DNA from: Nonomuraea lactucae | GTDB taxonomy: Bacteria; Actinomycetota; Actinomycetes; Streptosporangiales; Streptosporangiaceae | Direction: 5' to 3' | DNA: 35,836 nucleotides | NCBI RefSeq assembly: GCF_003313395.1 | Contig: NZ_QNFZ01000250.1 | Location: 1-35,836, forward strand | Shown: piece after piece, positions 34,696 through 35,836 of the stretch | How positions within the stretch are numbered: the first letter of the stretch is position 1 | Layout: the number at the start of each line of letters is the position of its first letter | Translations under genes and position numbers: made by a program | Notes under the pieces: model-generated | What the model saw: the letters and a program-made list of their open reading frames with translations, nothing else | Database searches by the model: none | Told to the model about the DNA's origin: nothing

Positions 34696-35836
34696 ATGAC
34701 TGGTTCCGTCATCGTCGCCGGAGCACGCACGCCGATCGGCAGGCTGCTCGGATCCCTGTCCGGGCTGGCGGCGGTGGACCTCGGTGGCATCGCCATCAAG
34801 GCGGCCCTCGAACGCGCGGGCGTCGGGCCCGAGGACGTCGAATACGTGATCATGGGCCAGGTGCTCCAGGCGGGCGCGGGCCAGATCCCCTCCCGGCAGG
34901 CCGCAGTCAAGGCCGGCATCCCGATGACGGTCCCGTCCGTCACGATCAACAAGGTCTGCCTGTCGGGCCTCGACGCCATCGCCCTGGCCGACCAGCTCAT
35001 CCGGGCGGGTGAGTTCGACATCGTGGTGGCCGGTGGCATGGAGTCGATGACCAACGCGCCCCACCTGCTGCCCGGCCTGCGCAAGGGCGTCAAGTACGGC
35101 GGCGCCGAGGTGCTCGACTCGATGGCCCACGACGGCCTGTTCTGCGCGTTCGACCAGTGCGCGATGGGCGAGTCCACCGAGCGGCACAACACCCGCCTCG
35201 GCATCGGCCGCGAAGAGCAGGACGCCCTGTCGGCCCGCTCCCACCAGCTCGCGGCGGCGGCCACCAAGAACGGCGTCTTCGCGGACGAGATCGTGCCCGT
35301 GGAGATCCCGCAGCGGCGCGGCGAGCCCGTGGTCGTCGAGGAGGACGAGGGCGTGCGCGGCGACACCACGGCCGAGACGCTGGCCAGGCTCCGTCCCGCC
35401 TTCGCGCCCGACGGCACCATCACGGCCGGGTCGGCCTCGCAGATCTCCGACGGCGCGTGCGCGGTCGTCGTGATGTCGCGGACCAAGGCCGAGGAGCTCG
35501 GCCTGCCGTGGCTGGCCGAGATCGGCAGGCACGGCAACGTGGCGGGCCCCGACGCCTCGCTGCAGTCGCAGCCGGCCAACGCCATCAAGCAGGCGCTGCT
35601 CAAGCAGGGGCTCACGGTCGCCGACCTCGACCTGATCGAGATCAACGAGGCGTTCGCCAGTGTGGCGCTCCAGTCGGCGAAGGAGCTGGACGTCCCCCTG
35701 GACAGGGTCAACGTCAACGGCGGCGGCATCGCGCTCGGCCACCCGATCGGCGCCTCGGGCGCCCGCATCGTCCTGACGCTCGCCCACGAGCTCCGGCGGC
35801 GCGGCGGCGGCCTGGGCGCGGCGGGCCTGTGCGGCG
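34696..35836 (+). CDS. Acetyl-CoA C-acetyltransferase (thiolase), cut by the window end
   Basis: Joins two acetyl-CoA to acetoacetyl-CoA or cleaves 3-ketoacyl-CoA. 380 codons are visible and the frame is open at the last base; only about 15 residues should be missing. Present are the nucleophile Cys88 in [22 protein letters not shown], His349 in GHPIGASG, and the second Cys in GLCG at the very end. A perfect AGGAGG lies before the ATG. The pairing with mce is conserved in Streptomyces relatives. It may serve polyhydroxybutyrate, ethylmalonyl-CoA or beta-oxidation pathways together with the hydroxyacyl-CoA dehydrogenase at 26947. Confidence 0.95.
   Translation, partial: MTGSVIVAGARTPIGRLLGSLSGLAAVDLGGIAIKAALERAGVGPEDVEYVIMGQVLQAGAGQIPSRQAAVKAGIPMTVPSVTINKVCLSGLDAIALADQLIRAGEFDIVVAGGMESMTNAPHLLPGLRKGVKYGGAEVLDSMAHDGLFCAFDQCAMGESTERHNTRLGIGREEQDALSARSHQLAAAATKNGVFADEIVPVEIPQRRGEPVVVEEDEGVRGDTTAETLARLRPAFAPDGTITAGSASQISDGACAVVVMSRTKAEELGLPWLAEIGRHGNVAGPDASLQSQPANAIKQALLKQGLTVADLDLIEINEAFASVALQSAKELDVPLDRVNVNGGGIALGHPIGASGARIVLTLAHELRRRGGGLGAAGLCG

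Overview
The window is chromosomal DNA of a high-GC actinobacterium. Almost every third codon position is G or C, GTG starts are common, and many genes are coupled by 1-4 base overlaps. Gene content and order (rho, rpmE, prfA, prmC, a Sua5-type synthase, glyA, a WecA-like transferase, atpIBEFHAGDC, a DUF2550 gene, a cobalamin adenosyltransferase, nucS, a FilP/Scy-like coiled-coil gene, methylmalonyl-CoA epimerase, thiolase) match the conserved block around SCO5357-SCO5399 of Streptomyces as I remember it. The accessory genes and the single short FilP/Scy-like gene suggest a relative such as Streptosporangiaceae (Nonomuraea/Streptosporangium type) rather than Streptomyces itself. The family is an inference.

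Region 1 (1-5561) is a core information-processing block. It holds the 3' part of rho with an Arg/Asp/Asn/Gly repeat, a convergent gene for a secreted beta-rich protein, rpmE behind an exact match to the SigR thiol-stress promoter consensus, then prfA-prmC-Sua5.

Region 2 (5562-8452) is the least explained part. A 745-residue, repeat-rich, very hydrophilic protein with an N-terminal helical hairpin and three copies of a PIEMP-type module is coupled to a 126-residue helical protein. The pair sits inside an otherwise conserved block and may be a type VII-like or surface system.

Region 3 (8453-19384) holds glyA, a wecA-like gene and the complete F1Fo ATP synthase operon. A CRP/GlxR-like dyad precedes the operon. 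Hairpins lie before atpE and between atpD and atpC. A DUF2550 membrane protein follows.

Region 4 (19385-24725) has a PduO-type cobalamin adenosyltransferase divergent from an ABC-2 transporter/histidine kinase/STAS cassette that has no response regulator. A clean dyad, ATGACA-N2-TGTCAT, lies in the divergent promoter region. A TetR regulator follows.

Region 5 (24726-32588) has an aldehyde dehydrogenase, the mismatch endonuclease nucS, a two-domain 3-hydroxyacyl-CoA dehydrogenase coupled to a small zinc-finger protein, two alpha/beta hydrolases, an SDR flanked by two short tandem-repeat arrays, and an AI-2E family permease.

Region 6 (32589-35836) has a FilP/Scy-like protein with 13 uninterrupted 11-residue repeats and a good intrinsic terminator, methylmalonyl-CoA epimerase, and an acetyl-CoA acetyltransferase cut by the window end. 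The adenosyltransferase, epimerase, hydroxyacyl-CoA dehydrogenase and thiolase suggest acyl-CoA and methylmalonyl-CoA metabolism. No tRNA, rRNA, CRISPR array, insertion sequence or prophage gene was seen.
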